DNA from: Jiella pacifica | GTDB taxonomy: Bacteria > Pseudomonadota > Alphaproteobacteria > Rhizobiales > Rhizobiaceae | Assembly: GCF_010500815.1 (NCBI RefSeq) | Contig: NZ_JAAAMG010000017.1 | Location: 1-64,000, forward strand | Direction: 5' to 3' | DNA length: 64,000 nt | Part shown: positions 62,278 to 64,000 of the stretch, one piece after another | Position numbering within the stretch: the first letter of the stretch is position 1 | Layout: every line of letters begins with the position of its first letter | Program-made: the position numbers and the translations under genes | Notes under the pieces: model-generated | What the model was told of the DNA's origin: nothing | Database searches by the model: none | The model's input: only the letters and a program-made list of their open reading frames with translations

Positions 62278-63692
62278 GGCCTTGCTCCCGCCATTGCTGC
62301 GGCGCGCGTGCGCGCCTTGATGTAGTCCTCGACGGCGGTCAGATCGGCCGGCAGCCGGTCGAAGCGTTCGGCCCGTTCCATCAGCCCGGCATGGGTCGGC
62401 GGCAGGGCCGGCTCGGTTCCGCAGGCCGCCTTCACTGCCGCCGGAAACTTCGCCGGATGGGCGGTGCCGAGCGTGATCGTCGCCGTACCCGGCGCGATGC
62501 CGCGGCTCTCGGCGACATTGACGCCGACGGCGGTGTGCGGATCGAGGAGATAGGCGCAGGCGTCGAGGACGCGCCGGATCGTCGCGGCGGTCGCGGCTTC
62601 GTCGGTGGAGGCCGCGTCGAAATCCCGGCGGATCGCATCGAGCACGCCTTCCGGCAGCTCGAAGCCGCCCGATTGCGACAGACCCGACATCAGCCGCCGG
62701 ACGAGGGCGGCGTCGCGGCCGCTGGCCTCGAAGATCAGTCGCTCGAAATTCGACGAGACCTGGATGTCCATCGACGGCGACATCGTCGCCTCGACATTGC
62801 CGGTCTCATAGCGGCCGGTGGCCAGCGTCCGGGCGAGGATGTCGTTGGCGTTGGTGGCGATCACCAGCCTTTCGATCGGCAGGCCCATGCGCATCGCGGC
62901 ATAGCCGGCGAAGATGTCGCCGAAATTGCCGGTCGGCACGGTGAAGGTCAGCTTGCGCCGCGGCGCGCCGAGGCTTGCCGCGCTGGTGAAATAGTAGACG
63001 ATCTGGGCCATGATCCGGCCCCAGTTGATCGAATTGACACCCGAAAGCCCGACGCCGTCGCGGAAACGGCGATCGTTGAACATCGCCTTGACCAGCGCCT
63101 GGCAGTCGTCGAAGTGGCCGTCGACGGCGACGGCGTGGACGTTGGCGGCGCCCGACGTCGTCATCTGCCGCTGCTGGACGGGCGAGACGCGGCCGTGCGG
63201 AAACAGGATGAAGAGATCGGTGCGCTCCGAGCCGGCGAAGGCGGCGATCGCCGCGCCGCCGGTATCGCCGGACGTCGCGCCGACGATGGTGGCGCGCTCG
63301 CCGCGCTCCTTCAGGACGTGGTCCATCAGCCGGGCGATCAGCTGCATGGCGACGTCCTTGAAGGCGAGCGTCGGCCCGTGAAACAGCTCGAGGACGAAGT
63401 GCGCCGGTCCGATCTGCACCAGCGGCGCGACGGCCGGATGGGCGAAGGTCGCATAGGCCTCGTCGATCATCGCCCTCAAGGCCCCAGGCGCGATGTCGTC
63501 GCCGACGAAGGGGCGGAACACCGCCTCGGCAACGTCGGCATAGGGCCGGCCGGCGAATTCCTCGATCATGGCTGGGGAAAACTGCGGCCAGCTTTCGGGC
63601 AGATAGAGCCCGCCGTCGTCCGCAAGCCCCTTGAGAAGGGCGTCGGCAAAGCCGAGAGTTTCGGCTTCACCGCGCGTACTCACATACCTCAC
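62274..63692 (-). CDS. thrC: Threonine synthase
   Basis: A 472-aa PLP enzyme converting O-phosphohomoserine to threonine. PLP lysine K112 lies in FHGPTLAFKDVAMQL; other landmarks are YVSTRGEAETLGFADALLKGLADDGGLYLP, TSGDTGGAAIAAFAG and VPTGNFGDIFAGYAA. It completes the pathway with ThrB (51029-52018). The start is a GTG at 63692 with AAGGAG about ten bases upstream. Confidence 0.95.
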   Translation of the reverse strand: MRYVSTRGEAETLGFADALLKGLADDGGLYLPESWPQFSPAMIEEFAGRPYADVAEAVFRPFVGDDIAPGALRAMIDEAYATFAHPAVAPLVQIGPAHFVLELFHGPTLAFKDVAMQLIARLMDHVLKERGERATIVGATSGDTGGAAIAAFAGSERTDLFILFPHGRVSPVQQRQMTTSGAANVHAVAVDGHFDDCQALVKAMFNDRRFRDGVGLSGVNSINWGRIMAQIVYYFTSAASLGAPRRKLTFTVPTGNFGDIFAGYAAMRMGLPIERLVIATNANDILARTLATGRYETGNVEATMSPSMDIQVSSNFERLIFEASGRDAALVRRLMSGLSQSGGFELPEGVLDAIRRDFDAASTDEAATAATIRRVLDACAYLLDPHTAVGVNVAESRGIAPGTATITLGTAHPAKFPAAVKAACGTEPALPPTHAGLMERAERFDRLPADLTAVEDYIKARTRAAAMAGARP

Positions 63693-63821
63693 GTCTTCAA
63701 AACTCCTTGCCGGAGCGGCCGTGAACCGGCCATCGTCCGTCTTGCCCGCCGGCGGTCGGGTCGCCTATCCGAGATCCGGCTGATATAGAACCGCCCGTCA
63801 CAGTAAGGGAAGAACCCAGCG

Positions 63822-64000
63822 ATGCATACCGTGCCGGCCACCCGGAGCCTCCTCGTCGCAATCCTCGCGGCAAGCCTTGCCGCCTGCACGACGGATAGTG
63901 TGCAGAACACCGATCTCGGTCCTCCCGCCGCCGCATCAGAAGTTGCGACCGCCGAGCCGGCCTCGGCGCCGGACGACGCAGCGGTCCGGACGGCTGCGGG
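63822..64000 (+). CDS. Putative lipoprotein, 5' part (continues beyond window)
   Basis: From the ATG at 63822, preceded by AAGGGA, the frame stays open to the window end (59 complete codons). A signal peptide MHTVPATRSLLVAILAASL ends in the lipobox LAAC with C22. An Ala/Pro/Glu-rich low-complexity region follows. It is divergent from thrC. The family cannot be recognised from the part seen. Confidence 0.65.
   Translation, partial: MHTVPATRSLLVAILAASLAACTTDSVQNTDLGPPAAASEVATAEPASAPDDAAVRTAA

Overview
This 64-kb, GC-rich window reads as alphaproteobacterial chromosome of the Hyphomicrobiales (Rhizobiales) type. The order tldD, ialB-like, ctaC-ctaD-ctaB-(small ORF)-ctaG-ctaE, DUF983, SURF1, ispH, thrB, rnhA, then thrC, M16 peptidase and RimJ-type acetyltransferase is characteristic of that order. 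BA14K-family proteins, a coxSLM form II operon, TamAB and rhizobial-style palindromic intergenic repeats agree. I cannot name the genus from sequence alone; Aurantimonadaceae or a relative is a guess. No rRNA, tRNA or CRISPR was seen.

Layout. 1-0.5 kb: tail of an IS110-family transposase. 0.8-4.1 kb: OmpR-type two-component system divergent from a His-rich Spy/CpxP-like periplasmic protein. 4.2-6.1 kb: 2H-phosphoesterase-like DUF1045 gene and a lipoprotein DD-carboxypeptidase. 6.2-6.8 kb: nested palindromic repeat element beside an orphan VapB antitoxin. 7.0-15.5 kb: tamA-tamB, with a very long TamB (2188 aa) containing about nine 303-bp internal repeats in perfect register. 16.1-20.0 kb: coxS-coxL-coxM molybdenum hydroxylase, form II by its AYRGAGR loop. 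20.1-21.3 kb: two tandem BA14K-like genes. 21.6-22.8 kb: radical SAM protein of the DNA modification/repair type.

23.1-32.0 kb: catabolic island. Alpha-hydroxyacid dehydrogenase, acetoacetate-decarboxylase-family protein and NAD-epimerase lie on the minus strand. SDR, fumarylacetoacetate-hydrolase-family protein, TRAP transporter (dctP-Q-M) and a GntR regulator with two winged-helix domains lie on the plus strand. The set could form a route that cleaves a 2,4-diketo-3-deoxy acid to pyruvate plus L-lactate and then oxidises the lactate.

32.1-40.4 kb: amino-sugar island. A seven-gene minus-strand operon (DeoR regulator, BadF/NagK-type kinase, ABC substrate-binding protein, two permeases, AgaS-like SIS protein, ABC ATPase) is divergent from a stand-alone gatZ/kbaZ-family gene. 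No catalytic tagatose-bisphosphate aldolase is present, so a galactosamine-6-P to tagatose-6-P to fructose-6-P route is a reasonable hypothesis.

40.6-64 kb: housekeeping backbone. It holds TldD, an IalB-like protein, the aa3-type cytochrome oxidase operon with assembly factors, IspH, ThrB, RNase HI, a translationally coupled pair of small membrane proteins, an M42 peptidase, a peroxiredoxin, a stand-alone DsbD N-domain protein, UPF0301/AlgH, a membrane GGDEF-EAL protein with degenerate GGDEF motif, a RimJ-like acetyltransferase, an M16 peptidase, threonine synthase and the start of a lipoprotein gene.

The most unusual signals are the phased repeats in TamB, the nested palindromic element next to the orphan antitoxin, the double winged-helix GntR regulator, the aldolase-less amino-sugar cluster and the two coupled small membrane ORFs.
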